From NCBI GenBank assembly GCA_033398695.1, contig JAWKAU010000220.1, forward strand, positions 62,001-126,000: DNA of 64,000 nucleotides, read 5' to 3'. The DNA is from Orobanche coerulescens (taxonomy: Eukaryota; Streptophyta; Magnoliopsida; Lamiales; Orobanchaceae). Of this stretch, positions 11,498-22,473 are shown in pieces. The translations under genes were made by a program, and so were the position numbers. Position 1 is the first letter of the stretch; the number at the start of each line of letters is the position of its first letter. The notes below the pieces were generated by a model, which saw nothing but the letters and a program-made list of their open reading frames with translations, did no database searches and was not told where the DNA came from.

Positions 11498-12396
11498 TGA
11501 TACGATATCTAATATTCGATCGAAGAAACTCCGATAAAAATCGACATCCATGATGATGCAAATTCGCATGGCCATGCATCGTTATACTTAGGAGAAGATG
11601 TTAAGCGGATTGGAGTTACGTTGTTAATCGGAATCGGAGTAACGTAGAATTCGACGACGGATCGACCGACAAGCATGAAGATCGGCCAAAACATGCTTGA
11701 AAGGGACACTTTGTCTTCATATCTTTCACAAGATATGTGAAGATCACCCCCTTCCCCACCTTGTTTAATAAATCGGCCAAAGACAAATAAAGATCAAGAT
11801 CTTTATCTTATCAAGATACATGAAGATAAAATCTCCCAAGACTCCCCACACAAATCGGCCGAAAATCCCCCATGGATGAAGACTTTCATCAAGTTTTTTA
11901 TTCAACATGTCAAAGTCATACTACATTCCAAGATACTTGAAGATTGTCCAAGATTTCTTCTCCCCCACACCACATCTCGGCCGAAGACATAAGGAAGCTT
12001 GGTGTTTCGTTTTTTTCTTGTTGTTTTTGGTAACATTATCCTTGTAAACTACTATATATAGTAGTGTTCGTTGTACTTGTAAATCATCGAGAATCATAAT
12101 AAACTTTGTATTTCCTTTGAAATATACGTTGAACGAGTTCGACAAACCTTAGTTATTGTTTCGACGAGTTTCGAGATTTTAACTTTGATCAATTCTCAAA
12201 AGGTCTTGGGAAGAGATTACCCTTTTATCGAGTTATAGGTCTAGTTCGATAAAAACACACCAAACTCCGTACACCACACTACCTCACGGCCGAACACCAT
12301 CAACTTTCGGCCACCCTTAGCAAAATTCAAGTGATACTTTGTTACTTATTAACCTTCCGTTGTGTTTTATACGTATTACTTACGTAATTCGTATCA
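11498..12396 (+). repeat. D 3' LTR
   Basis: Near-identical to the D 5' LTR; the differences seen are near 11516-11522, one A/G near 11605 and one C deletion near 11668. TATA palindrome 12049-12064, hairpin 12225-12252. Confidence 0.93.
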
Positions 12397-12401
12397 CTGT
12401 G

Positions 12402-12629
12402 GCTCTTCGTCGTATTTGGAGGATAGCTTGGTAGTTCCTCTTTTGTTTGTATCTTTCTAGGCTTTGTAGCTTTGGTAGCCATTTGTTCGTAGGCTTTGTT
12501 TTCCTACTTTTGCTATTTGTTACGTTGTTTGGTGCACCATTCTATATGGTTGTCGGGTATTGGCCAGCCTTTCTTGGCCACTCTTATTTTATTTATGCAA
12601 TTGACTTTTCCCAAAAAAAAAAAAAAAAA
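12402..12629 (+). mobile_element. LINE-a 3' end with poly(A)
   Basis: Continues the LINE-a frame for a few codons to TAG (GGCTTGGTAG type, near 12434), then a 3' UTR close to that of LINE-b (40760-40888), then at least 17 A residues. Confidence 0.9.
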
Positions 12630-12636
12630 CAAAACT

Positions 12637-15600
12637 TTCTAAACCCGAATTCCCATCTAAATACGGAAATACCAATTTTGGCGCGAGTTCTAGCTCGTTT
12701 CCAAAAACTGTCACCACAAGCCAACCCGTTACTACCATTCAAAAAACTCCTATCACCCCAAAAGAAACAAGCCTATCTAAAGTCCGGTGTTTCAAATGTC
12801 AAGGATTTGGACACTATCAAAGTGCTTGTCCAAATCGGAGAATTGTGACGTTACGAGAAGCCATAGCCGCCCGAGAAGAATTACTAGCCGAAGAAGAAAG
12901 AATTGGCGACGTTTTTAACTTAGAAGCTGACGAAGAAGAAGAAGAATGCGAGGCATACGATGCCCCGAACTATGACACGAACCTCGTCCTTCGCATGTTA
13001 CAAACGAAGGCAGCCCCGAGTGACGAAGAACAACGAGACCAAATCTTCCACACAAAGTGTCGTGTCGGAGATAAATGGTGTAGCTTGATCATTGACGGTG
13101 GAAGTTGTACAAACGTGGCATCAAGCGAGATGGTCTCAAAACTCGGTTTGATCACCACGGCCCATCCAAAGCCGTATGCACTCCATTGGCTCGATGATGG
13201 AAACAAGGTGAAAGTATCAAGGCAAGTGAAGGTCGGACTCACCATGGGTTCGTATGGTGATGATATTACATGCGATGTACTACCGATGGACGCATGTCAC
13301 GTGTTATTAGGAAGACCTTGGTTATTTGATCGGGACGTACTACATCGAGGGAGGAGTAACGAGTATGAGTTACGTGACAAAGGTAAAAAAATTGTTCTTA
13401 AACCTATGTCACCTCAAGCTATCCGGACGATGAGTTCGAAAAAAGTCGAAGGACCAAAACTTACGATGTTTGCAAACGAGAAAGAAGTCGAACACGCCAT
13501 TGACGATGGCGAACGTGTTTATTTGATGATGATCAAAGAGGTCCGAAATCTTGCCACCAAATCACACCACGAAGAAGAGATAGATGCACTATTACACGAG
13601 TTCTCGGATGTATTTCCGAAGACTTGCGGTAGGATTACCACCTATCCGCGGAATTGAACACCAAATTGATCTTGTACCAGGAGCTCCATTACCGAACAAA
13701 GCGGCGTATCGTTGTAATCCCGAAGAAACCAAAGAACTACAACGTCAAATTGATGAACTCATGAATCACGGATATGTCCGAGAAAGTTTAAGTCCGTGTG
13801 CGGTTCCAGTCCTACTTGTACCAAAAAAGCGGATCATGGCGAATGTGTATTGACAGTAGAGCCGTGAATAACATCACCGTCAAGTATCGGTTCCCCATTC
13901 CGAGACTAGACGACATGTTGGACGAGTTACATGGCTCGGTTATATTTTCCAAAGTTGATTTACGGAGCGGATACCATCAAATTCGCATGCGAGAGGGAGA
14001 CGAATGGAAAACGGCATTTAAAACAAAGAATGGACTTTACGAATGGGTTGTGATGCCATTCGGCCTCACTAACGCCCCAAGCACTTTTATGAGGTTGATG
14101 AACGAGGTTCTCAAACCTTTCTTGGGAAAGTTTGTTGTCGTATACCTAGACGACATTTTGATCTACAGTCGATCCTTGGAGGAACATCTCGAACATTTGC
14201 GGCACGTATTTGAGACGCTAAGGGAATAGAAACTTTATGGAAAGCGGGAGAAGTGTACTTTCCTAGTCGAGAGTCTTGTCTTTCTCGGCTATGTTGTTTC
14301 GAAAGAAGGAGTTTCGGTCGACCAAGAAAAGATCGCGGCAATCAAGTCGTGGCCGACCCCAAAGACAATCACGGAAGTACGATCATTTCATGGCCTCGCT
14401 TCTTTTTACCGACGATTCATACGGGACTTTAGCACCATCTCCAGCCCTATCACGGAGTGTCTAAAAAAAAGGAACCTTTGCATGGAACGAGGCGGCCCAA
14501 AAGGCTTTTGAAAAATTAAAGGGAAAGTTATGTGAAGCGCCGATTTTGACGTTACCCGATTTTTCACAACCGTTTGAGGTGGAATGCGACGCTAGCGGAG
14601 TTGGAATCGGGCGTACTTATTCAAAGAGGCCGTCCCATCGCCTATTTTCGGAGAAATTAAGTGGCGCCGAGTGAATTATTGTACTTACGACAAGGAGTTC
14701 TACGCTATCGTGAGAGCACTCGATCATTGGAGTCACTATTTACGTTCGAAACATTTCGTGTTACATTCGGATCACGAGTCGTTGAAATACATCAACGGAC
14801 AAAGCAAGCTAAGCCCGAGACATGCAAAATGGGTGGAATTTCTACAATCTTTTCACTTTTCATCCAAGTACAAAGACGGAAAGAGTAATATAGTGGCGGA
14901 TGCACTATCAAGACGGTATGCCTTCTGTCGATTCTAGATGTTCGTTTGTTGGGGTTCGAGACTTTGAAAGATCATTACTGACGATTTGGACTTGGGAAAT
15001 TTTTAACCATTGTAAGACCGCCCGTCACGAGGAATTTGTTTCTGAGGATGGCTTTCTTTTCAAGGGAAATAAATTATGTGTGCCGAGACATACAATTCGG
15101 GAATTGCTAGTTCGGGAGGCGCACGGAGGAGGGCTAGCCGGTCATTTCGGCTCGACCAAGACTGTAGAGGTGCTAAAAGAACATTTCTTTTGGCCAAAGA
15201 TGTATGGTGACGTAAGCACAATCGTGAGTAAATGCGTCACTTGTCACATGATGAAAAGTTCGTTCAAGTCAAGTACATACATGCCGTTGCCAATACCGTT
15301 ACGACCGTGGGAGGATGTCTCGATGGATTTTATTGTGGCTTTACCTCGTACTCAACGAGGCAAAGACTCGATCATGGTGGTCGTCGACCGTTTTTCAAAA
15401 ATGGCTCACTTTATAGCATGCCACAAAACCGATGATGCAAGTAATGTGGCGGACTTGTACTTCTGGGAAGTAGTTCGTTTACACGGAGTTCCAAAAACTA
15501 TCGTGTCGGATCGAGATTCTAAATTTCTGAGTTACTTCTGGAATACTTTATGGAGAAAAGTGGGTACTAAACTCCTATTCAGTACCTCACATCACCCACA

Positions 15601-16192
15601 AATCGATGGACAGACCGAGGTGACTAATCGAACCTTGGGACCATTATTGCGAGGATTGATGAATAAAACACAAAAAGATTGGGACGTTAAACTTGCACAT
15701 GCGGAATTCGCATACAACCGATCACCCGGCTTCGCCACGGCCCATTCACCTTTTGAAGTAGTATACGGAATAAATCCGCACATGCCATTGGATTTGATTC
15801 CCTTGCCGAGCAACGAATTGGTTCACAAAGACGCCGAATCAAAACTCAAATCAATGATGAAGTTACATGAAAAAATACGGGAACGGATTAAAGAAGTGAA
15901 TGAAATTTACAAACGGAAGTCGAAAAAAAATAAAAAAGCGAGATTATTTGATGTTGGCGACTTAGTTTGGATACATTTGAGAAAAGAAAGATTCCCAAGC
16001 AAACGGAAGAACAAATTGATGCCGAGAGCCGAAGGTCCGTACAAAATTGTGGGAAAAGTGAACGACAACGCATACAAAGTCGAACTTAGGGCGAATACGG
16101 AGTACACGCGACATTCAACGTAGGTGATCTCTCGCCTTACCTTGGCGATGGCATTACGGAATTGAGGTCAATTCCTTTCAAAGAAGGAGGAA
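12637..16192 (+). pseudogene. C internal 1: gag tail, protease, RT, RNase H, integrase
   Basis: Resumes the C gag exactly where LINE-a cut it. Zinc knuckle near 12790-12830, protease IIDGG near 13090, one open frame 12845-13657, then frameshifts at the protease/RT join (TGCGGT for TGCCGGT near 13625), near 13827 and at 14230. RT catalytic YLDD is read near 14140, RNase H near 14590-14910, integrase 14900-16123. It is nearly identical to internal 2 where both align, but the breaks differ. The last codons before LTR2 are TAGGGCG at 16087 where internal 2 has CCGGGCG. Confidence 0.9.
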
Positions 16193-17261
16193 TGATACGA
16201 TATCTAATATTCCAATCGAAGAAGCTCCATAAAAATCGACATCCACGACGATGCAAATTCGCATGGCCATGCATCATTATACTTGGGAGAAAAGAATACG
16301 CGGGTGGAGTCACGTTGTTAATCGGAGCAGGAGTAACGTAAAACTCGGCAGCGGAATCGGTCTGAAAGCATGAAAATTCGGCCAAGACATGCTTGAAAGG
16401 GACCTCACTTGACTTCATATCTTTGACAAGATAATGAAGATATTCTCCTTCCCCACCATGATAACAAACGGCCGAAACAACAAGATTTGAAGAAGACTTT
16501 CATCCTTCATGTCATTTTCCCTCAAGTCATGATCACCATAATAATTCCAAAGGGGTGATATCATATCTTCAAAAAAATCCTCCTATTCCCTACTTGAAGA
16601 ATACGGCCGAATTGAAGACATTTGGTGAAGATCTTCTTCATGTCACCATCACAAGTCCAAGATTACTTCATGTCTTAATCACCTAATAAAACCAAGATAC
16701 TTGGTATCTCCTTGGATATTTTCGGCCGATTGGTGTGTTACTAGGAAGCTTCGTTTTCTCGTTTTGTTGTATTTTCTTACGGTTGGAAACTACTATATAT
16801 AGTAGTACTCGTTGTATTTGTAAGATATCTTGAAAGTAATAAACCTTGTATTTCTTTGAAATATACGTTGAACGAGTTCAACAAACTTTAGTTATTGTTT
16901 CGACGCGTCTCGAGATTTTAACTTGATCAATTCTCAATAGGTCTTGGGAAGAGATTACCTTTATCGAGTTATAGGTCTAGTTCGATAAAACACATTCAAA
17001 CCCATACACTATCCTACATCCCGGCCGAAAACCGTATAAATTTCGGCCACCACTTTTATTTTCTTTGTATCGACGAGTTCTTTGTATCGAGCGAGTCCTG
17101 CTGTTCGAAATTGCTTGTATCGAGCGAGTCTTGCTGTTCGGAAGTGCTATATCGACGAGTTACTCTTTGTTGGGCTAACATGGCGGCTTGCTTCATTTGG
17201 TGAAATCTTGTTCGCTACCGTCGTGAAAGAGTCTTCTGCATGCGAGAGAGAATTCGTATCA
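16193..17261 (+). repeat. C LTR2 (shared middle LTR)
   Basis: 1069 bp. It serves as 3' LTR of internal 1 and 5' LTR of internal 2, with no target duplication on either side. TATA palindrome 16790-16805, hairpin 16961-16988, short repeats near 17062-17175. Confidence 0.92.
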
Positions 17262-17311
17262 TAAGTGGTATCGAGACATTTGTCTCACAGTTCTCGGCGT
17301 TACTCAAGAAG

Positions 17312-17833
17312 ATGGCATTCACCGATGAAGAAGTAGCACAACTACGTGGCGTTCTTCGCGGCTTACGGAGCCGAGAATCCATGCACGACGAGGATACGAC
17401 ACCATGCATGCACCACAACATGCTGATGAATACAAGACAAGCGAACTTAGGAGTTCGTAGGCGGCAAACCCCGAGGTTTATTTGGAGTGGGAAAGAAAAA
17501 TTGAACGAATGTTTGAATTCAAGGATCTCAATGACGAGTACGTTGCAAGTATGCGATTCTCAAACTTGGAAAGGAGCTTCCCTTTGGTTTGAGCGAATGA
17601 AGACACAAAGAGTTCGTCTTAGGAAAAGAGAAGATACGTTCGTGGGATTCTCTAAAAAAGAAACTACGAAAAGATATGTCCGGCTACACACAAGTTTAGC
17701 TTGTATCGAAAAATTTCGACCTCACGCAAGGAAAGCTAAGTGTCGAGGAGTACATCGAGGAGTTTGAAAACTTATCCTTGATGGGAGAACTTGAAGAAAG
17801 CGAAGAATTGCGGATGTCCGTTTCCTACGAGGT
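17312..17833 (+). pseudogene. C internal 2 gag N-terminal region, frameshifted
   Basis: ATG at 17312 starts MAFTDEEVAQLRGVL. Capsid sequence continues to 17833 but in several frames. Two breaks replace CCGG by TTAGG-like strings (17447, 17619). Downstream the frame opens at 17834 for almost 1000 codons, which would be surprising if gag alone had decayed. Confidence 0.85.
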
Positions 17834-20827
17834 TTGAACAAAAATATTGCTAATTCCGTGGAACTCTACCCCTATTCCGACTTTGATACTTTATGCGGAC
17901 TTTGCATAAAGTTGGAAAATCAAAACAAAACAAAACTTTCTAAACCCGAATTCCCATCTAAATACGGAAATACCAATTTTGGCGCGAGTTCTAGCTCGTT
18001 TCCAAAAACTGTCACCACAAGCCAACCCGTTACTACCATTCAAAAAACTTCTATCACCCCAAAAGAAACAAGCCTATCTAAAGTCCGGTGTTTCAAATGT
18101 CAAGGATTTGGACACTATCAAAGTGCTTGTCCAAATCGGAGAATTGTGACGTTACGAGAAGCCATAGCCGCCCGAGAAGAATTACTAGCCGAAGAAGAAA
18201 GAATTGGCGACGTTTTTAACTTAGAAGCTGACGAAGAAGAAGAAGAATGCGAGGCATACGATGCCCCGAACTATGACACGAACCTCGTCCTTCGCATGTT
18301 ACAAACGAAGGCAGCCCCGAGTGATGAAGAACAACGAGACCAAATCTTCCACACAAAGTGTCGTGTCGGAGATAAATGGTGTAGCTTGATCATTGACGGT
18401 GGAAGTTGTACAAACGTGGCATCAAGCGAGATGGTCTCAAAACTCGGTTTGATCACCACGGCCCATCCAAAGCCGTATGCACTCCATTGGCTCGATGATG
18501 GAAACAAGGTGAAAGTATCAAGGCAAGTGAAGGTCGGACTCACCATGGGTTCGTATGGTGATGATATTACATGCGATGTACTACCGATGGACGCATGTCA
18601 CGTGTTATTAGGAAGACCTTGGTTATTTGATCGGGACGTACTACATCGAGGGAGGAGTAATGAGTATGAGTTACGTGACAAAGGTAAAAAAATTGTTCTT
18701 AAACCTATGTCACCTCAAGCTATCCGGACGATGAGTTCGAAAAAAGTCGAAGGACCAAAACTTACGATGTTTGCAAACGAGAAAGAAGTCGAACACGCCA
18801 TTGACGATGGCGAACGTGTTTATTTGATGATGATCAAAGAGGTCCGAAATCTTGCCACCAAATCACACCACGAAGAAGAGATAGATGCACTATTACACGA
18901 GTTCTCGGATGTATTTCCCGAAGACTTGCCGGTAGGATTACCACCTATCCGCGGAATTGAACACCAAATTGATCTTGTACCAGGAGCTCCATTACCGAAC
19001 AAAGCGGCGTATCGTTGTAATCCCGAAGAAACCAAAGAACTACAACGTCAAATTGATGAACTCATGAATCACGGATATGTCCGAGAAAGTTTAAGTCCGT
19101 GTGCGGTTCCAGTCCTACTTGTACCAAAAAAAGACGGATCATGGCGAATGTGTATTGACAGTAGAGCCGTGAATAACATCACGGTCAAGTATCGGTTCCC
19201 CATTCCGAGACTAGATGACATGTTGGACGAGTTACATGGCTCGGTTATATTTTCCAAAGTTGATTTACGGAGCGGATACCATCAAATTCGCATGCGAGAG
19301 GGAGACGAATGGAAAACGGCATTTAAAACAAAGAATGGACTTTACGAATGGGTTGTGATGCCATTCGGCCTCACTAACGCCCCAAGCACTTTTATGAGGT
19401 TGATGAACGAGGTTCTCAAACCTTTCTTGGGAAAGTTTGTTGTCGTATACCTAGACGACATTTTGATCTACAGTCGATCCTTAGAGGAACATCTCGAACA
19501 TTTGCGGCACGTATTTGAGTCGCTAAGGGAACAGAAACTTTATGGAAAGCGGGAGAAGTGTACTTTCCTAGTCGAGAGTCTTGTCTTTCTCGGCTATGTT
19601 GTTTCGAAAGAAGGAGTTTCGGTCGACCAAGAAAAGATCGCGGCAATCAAGTCGTGGCCGACCCCAAAGACAATCACGGAAGTACGATCATTTCATGGCC
19701 TCGCTTCTTTTTACCGACGATTCATACGGGACTTTAGCACCATCTCCAGCCCTATCACGGAGTGTCTAAAAAAAGGAACCTTTGCATGGAACGAGGCGGC
19801 CCAAAAGGCTTTTGAAAAATTAAAGGGAAAGTTATGTGAAGCGCCGATTTTGACGTTACCCGATTTTTCACAACCGTTTGAGGTGGAATGCGACGCTAGC
19901 GGAGTTGGAATCGGGGCAGTACTTATTCAAAGAGGCCGTCCCATCGCCTATTTTTCGGAGAAATTAAGTGGCGCCCGAGTGAATTATTGTACTTACGACA
20001 AGGAGTTCTACGCTATCGTGAGAGCACTCGATCATTGGAGTCACTATTTACGTTCGAAACATTTCGTGTTACATTCGGATCACGAGTCGTTGAAATACTT
20101 CAACGGACAAAGCAAGCTAAGCCCGAGACATGCAAAATGGGTGGAATTTCTACAATCTTTTCACTTTTCATCCAAGTACAAAGACGGGAAGAGTAATATA
20201 GTGGCGGATGCACTATCAAGACGGTATGCCTTACTGTCGATTCTAGATGTTCGTTTGTTGGGGTTCGAGACTTTGAAAGATCATTACAGCGACGATTTGG
20301 ACTTCGGGGAAATTTTTAACCGTTGTAAGACGGCCCCGTACGAGGAATTTGTTTTACAGGATGGCTTTCTTTTCAAGGGAAATAAATTATGTGTGCCGAG
20401 ACATACAATTCGGGAATTGCTAGTTCGTGAGGCGCACGGAGGAGGGCTAGCCGGTCATTTCGGCTCGACCAAGACTGTAGAGGTGCTAAAAGAACATTTC
20501 TTTTGGCCAAAGATGTATGGTGACGTAAGCACAATCGTGAGTAAATGCGTCACTTGTCACATGATGAAAAGTTCGTTCAAGTCAAGTACATACATGCCGT
20601 TGCCAATACCGTTACGACCGTGGGAGGATGTCTCGATGGATTTTATTGTGGCTTTACCTCGTACTCAACGAGGCAAAGACTCGATCATGGTGGTCGTCGA
20701 CCGTTTTTCGAAAATGGCTCACTTTATAGCATGCCACAAAACCGATGATGCAAGTAATGTGGCGGACTTGTACTTCTGGGAAGTAGTTCGTTTACACGGA
20801 GTTCCAAAAACTATCGTGTCGGATTGA
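17834..20827 (+). CDS. C gag tail-protease-RT-RNase H-integrase polyprotein (longest open pol)
   Basis: A 997-codon frame, the best-preserved pol in the window. It is part of a single gag-pol frame starting at 17312, so the first Met here is internal. Residues: CCHC zinc knuckle 86-99 (C86, C89, H94, C99); acidic linker 117-145; protease IIDGG with D188; RT 365-590 with D477 and YLDD 539-542; RNase H D687, E724, D749, D792; integrase zinc site H868, H875, C905, C908; core D936 and D997. It copies element RNA to DNA and integrates it. Family features ([18 protein letters not shown]) fit the CRM/Galadriel chromovirus branch. A TGA at 20825-20827 replaces the CGA of every sister copy, immediately after the second catalytic Asp, so the integrase is cut. 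Confidence 0.93.
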   Translation: MNKNIANSVELYPYSDFDTLCGLCIKLENQNKTKLSKPEFPSKYGNTNFGASSSSFPKTVTTSQPVTTIQKTSITPKETSLSKVRCFKCQGFGHYQSACPNRRIVTLREAIAAREELLAEEERIGDVFNLEADEEEEECEAYDAPNYDTNLVLRMLQTKAAPSDEEQRDQIFHTKCRVGDKWCSLIIDGGSCTNVASSEMVSKLGLITTAHPKPYALHWLDDGNKVKVSRQVKVGLTMGSYGDDITCDVLPMDACHVLLGRPWLFDRDVLHRGRSNEYELRDKGKKIVLKPMSPQAIRTMSSKKVEGPKLTMFANEKEVEHAIDDGERVYLMMIKEVRNLATKSHHEEEIDALLHEFSDVFPEDLPVGLPPIRGIEHQIDLVPGAPLPNKAAYRCNPEETKELQRQIDELMNHGYVRESLSPCAVPVLLVPKKDGSWRMCIDSRAVNNITVKYRFPIPRLDDMLDELHGSVIFSKVDLRSGYHQIRMREGDEWKTAFKTKNGLYEWVVMPFGLTNAPSTFMRLMNEVLKPFLGKFVVVYLDDILIYSRSLEEHLEHLRHVFESLREQKLYGKREKCTFLVESLVFLGYVVSKEGVSVDQEKIAAIKSWPTPKTITEVRSFHGLASFYRRFIRDFSTISSPITECLKKGTFAWNEAAQKAFEKLKGKLCEAPILTLPDFSQPFEVECDASGVGIGAVLIQRGRPIAYFSEKLSGARVNYCTYDKEFYAIVRALDHWSHYLRSKHFVLHSDHESLKYFNGQSKLSPRHAKWVEFLQSFHFSSKYKDGKSNIVADALSRRYALLSILDVRLLGFETLKDHYSDDLDFGEIFNRCKTAPYEEFVLQDGFLFKGNKLCVPRHTIRELLVREAHGGGLAGHFGSTKTVEVLKEHFFWPKMYGDVSTIVSKCVTCHMMKSSFKSSTYMPLPIPLRPWEDVSMDFIVALPRTQRGKDSIMVVVDRFSKMAHFIACHKTDDASNVADLYFWEVVRLHGVPKTIVSD

Positions 20828-21661
20828 GATTCTAAATTTCTGAGTTACTTCTGGAATATTTTATGGAGAAAAGTGGGTACTAAACTCCTATTCAGTACCT
20901 CACATCACCCACAAATCGATGGACAGACCGAGGTGACTAATCGAACCTTGGGAGCATTATTGCGAGGATTGGTGAATAAAACACAAAAAGATTGGGACGT
21001 TAAACTTGCACATGCGGAATTCGCATACAACCGATCACCCGGCTTCGCCACGGCCCATTCACCTTTTGAAGTAGTATACGGAATAAATCCGCACATGCCA
21101 TTGGATTTGATTCCCTTGCCGAGCAACGAATTGGTTCACAAAGACGCCGAATCAAAACTCAAATCAATGATGAAGTTACATGAAAAGATACGGGAACAGA
21201 TTAAAGAAGTGAATGAAATTTACAAACGGAAGTCGAACAAAAATAAAAAAGCGAGATTATTTGATGTTGGCGACTTAGTTTGGATACATTTGAGAAAAGA
21301 AAGATTCCAAAGCAAACGGAAGAACAAATTGATGCCGAGAGCCGAAGGTCCGTACAAAATTGTGGGAAAAGTGAACGACAACGCATACAAAGTTGAACTT
21401 CCGGGCGAATACGGAGTACACGCGACATTAAACGTAGGTGATCTCTCGCCTTACCTTGACGACGATGGCATTACGGAATTGAGGTCAATTCCTTTCAAAG
21501 AAGGAGGGAATGATACGATATCTAATATTCCAATCGAAGAAGCTCCAATAAAAATCGACATCCACGACGATGCAAATTCGCATGGCCATGCATCATTATA
21601 CTTGGGAGAAAAGAATACGCGAATTGGAGTCTCGTTGTTAATCGGAACAGGAGTAACGTAA
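20828..21661 (+). pseudogene. C integrase C-terminal part, running into LTR3
   Basis: Continues the same frame after the TGA at 20825; an internal Met is at 20873. It contains the third catalytic residue (Glu in DGQTEVTNR), the GPY/F domain (GPYKIVGKVNDNAYKVEL) and a C-terminal tail. No classical chromodomain is visible. The frame passes through the purine tract and LTR boundary and stops at 21661, so its last about 50 residues (from DTISNIPIEEAPIKIDI) are encoded in U3. As I recall, CRM-type elements also end pol inside the 3' LTR. Confidence 0.88.
21497..21510 (+). other. Polypurine tract of C internal 2
   Basis: AAAGAAGGAGGGAA directly before TGATACGA of LTR3, the expected plus-strand primer. 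It is also coding (Lys-Glu-Gly-Gly-Asn). Confidence 0.8.
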
Positions 21662-22395
21662 AACTCGACGACGGAATCGGTCCGAAAGCATGAAAATTCG
21701 GCCAAGACATGCTTGAAAGGGACCTCACTTGACTTCATATCTTTGACAAGATAATGAAGATATTCTCCTTCCCCCACCATCACAAGTCCAAGATTACTTC
21801 ATGTCTTAATCACCTAATAAAACCAAGATACTTGGTATCTCCTTGGATATTTTCGGCCGATTGGTGTGTTACTAGGAAGCTTCGTTTTCTCGTTTTGTTG
21901 TATTTTCTTACGGTTGGAAACTACTATATATAGTAGTACTCGTTGTATTTGTAAGATATCTTGAAAGTAATAAACCTTGTATTTCTTTGAAATATACGTT
22001 GAACGAGTTCAACAAACTTTAGTTATTGTTTCGACGCGTCTCGAGATTTTAACTTGATCAATTCTCAATAGGTCTTGGGAAGAGATTACCTTTATCGAGT
22101 TATAGGTCTAGTTCGATAAAACACATTCAAACCCATACACTATCCTACATCCCGGCCGAAAACCGTATAAATTTCGGCCACCACTTTTTATTTTGCTGTA
22201 TCGACGAGTTGCTGTATCGAGCGAGTCCTGCTGTTCGAAATTGCTGTATCGAGCGAGTCTTGCTGTTCGGAAGTGCTATATCGACGAGTTACTACTGTTC
22301 GGAACTGCTGTAGCGGCTTGCTTCATTTCGGCTGAGTACTGTTCGCTACCGTACGTGAAAGAGTCTTCTGCTGTACCGAGAGAGAATTCGTATCA
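21511..22395 (+). repeat. C LTR3 (3' LTR) with internal deletion
   Basis: 885 bp; about 184 bp shorter than the other two C LTRs. The missing stretch lies at 21774-21781 between two CACCAT copies, one of which is kept. TATA palindrome 21921-21936, hairpin 22092-22119. It ends at 22395, followed by CCGTA. Confidence 0.9.
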
Positions 22396-22461
22396 CCGTA
22401 TGCATGGTTGCATGGTCGTCTACGTCGTCTTTCTTCGGTTGGCCATGTAGATCTCGTATCA
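22396..22461 (-). repeat. B LTR1, remaining piece after the C array
   Basis: CCGTA duplication (22396-22400) then 61 bases of B U3 ending GATCTCGTATCA. Joined to 1633-2523 it rebuilds a 952-bp LTR like B LTR3. Confidence 0.92.
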
Positions 22462-22473
22462 TCCCCTCTTCCT

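Larger units (their letters stand above)
6375..12396 (+). mobile_element. D: complete gypsy element inserted in LINE-a
   Basis: LTRs 6375-7275 (901 bp) and 11498-12396 (899 bp) surround a 4.2-kb internal. CTGTG duplicates at 6370-6374 and 12397-12401, and the LINE reads across the two sides. The LTRs differ at only about three places by eye, so the insertion is recent. It belongs to the same autonomous lineage as C. This is the deepest level on this side: D in LINE-a in C in B in F. Confidence 0.95.
4274..12629 (+). mobile_element. LINE-a: 5'-truncated L1-type LINE, itself split by D
   Basis: LINE sequence is 4274-6374 and 12402-12629; D occupies the middle. It starts inside the RT domain and ends with a poly(A) run near 12613-12629. 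An 11-bp duplication AAAACAAAACT flanks it (4263-4273 and 12626-12636), partly ambiguous with the poly(A). It is the same family as LINE-b: RT, zf-RVT region and the 3' end (CAATTGACTTTTCCC then A) match closely. 5' truncation and a variable-length duplication are typical of target-primed reverse transcription. Confidence 0.92.
2524..22395 (+). mobile_element. C array: autonomous gypsy element, 3 LTRs and 2 internal regions
   Basis: Flanked by CCGTA at 2519-2523 and 22396-22400. Order: LTR1 (2524-3587), internal 1 (3588-16192, split by LINE-a and D), LTR2 (16193-17261), internal 2 (17262-21510), LTR3 (21511-22395). Both internals encode the same gag-pol and are closely similar. Only the outermost LTRs have the target duplication, so this is a recombinant tandem of one insertion rather than two integrations. 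Confidence 0.92.

Noticed and set aside
18271..18546. Recurring 91-residue antisense frame opposite the protease (also 12970, 45014, 56754, 61379)
   Set aside because: It recurs only because the sense protease is conserved; no start context or independent support.
20545..20748. Recurring 67-residue frame in +1 of integrase ([10 protein letters not shown]...)
   Set aside because: Shadow of the integrase frame in every copy; no evidence of frameshift use.
21400..21661. Classical chromodomain at the integrase end
   Set aside because: I see the GPY/F motif and an acidic tail but no aromatic cage pattern; only the CRM-like tail is supported.
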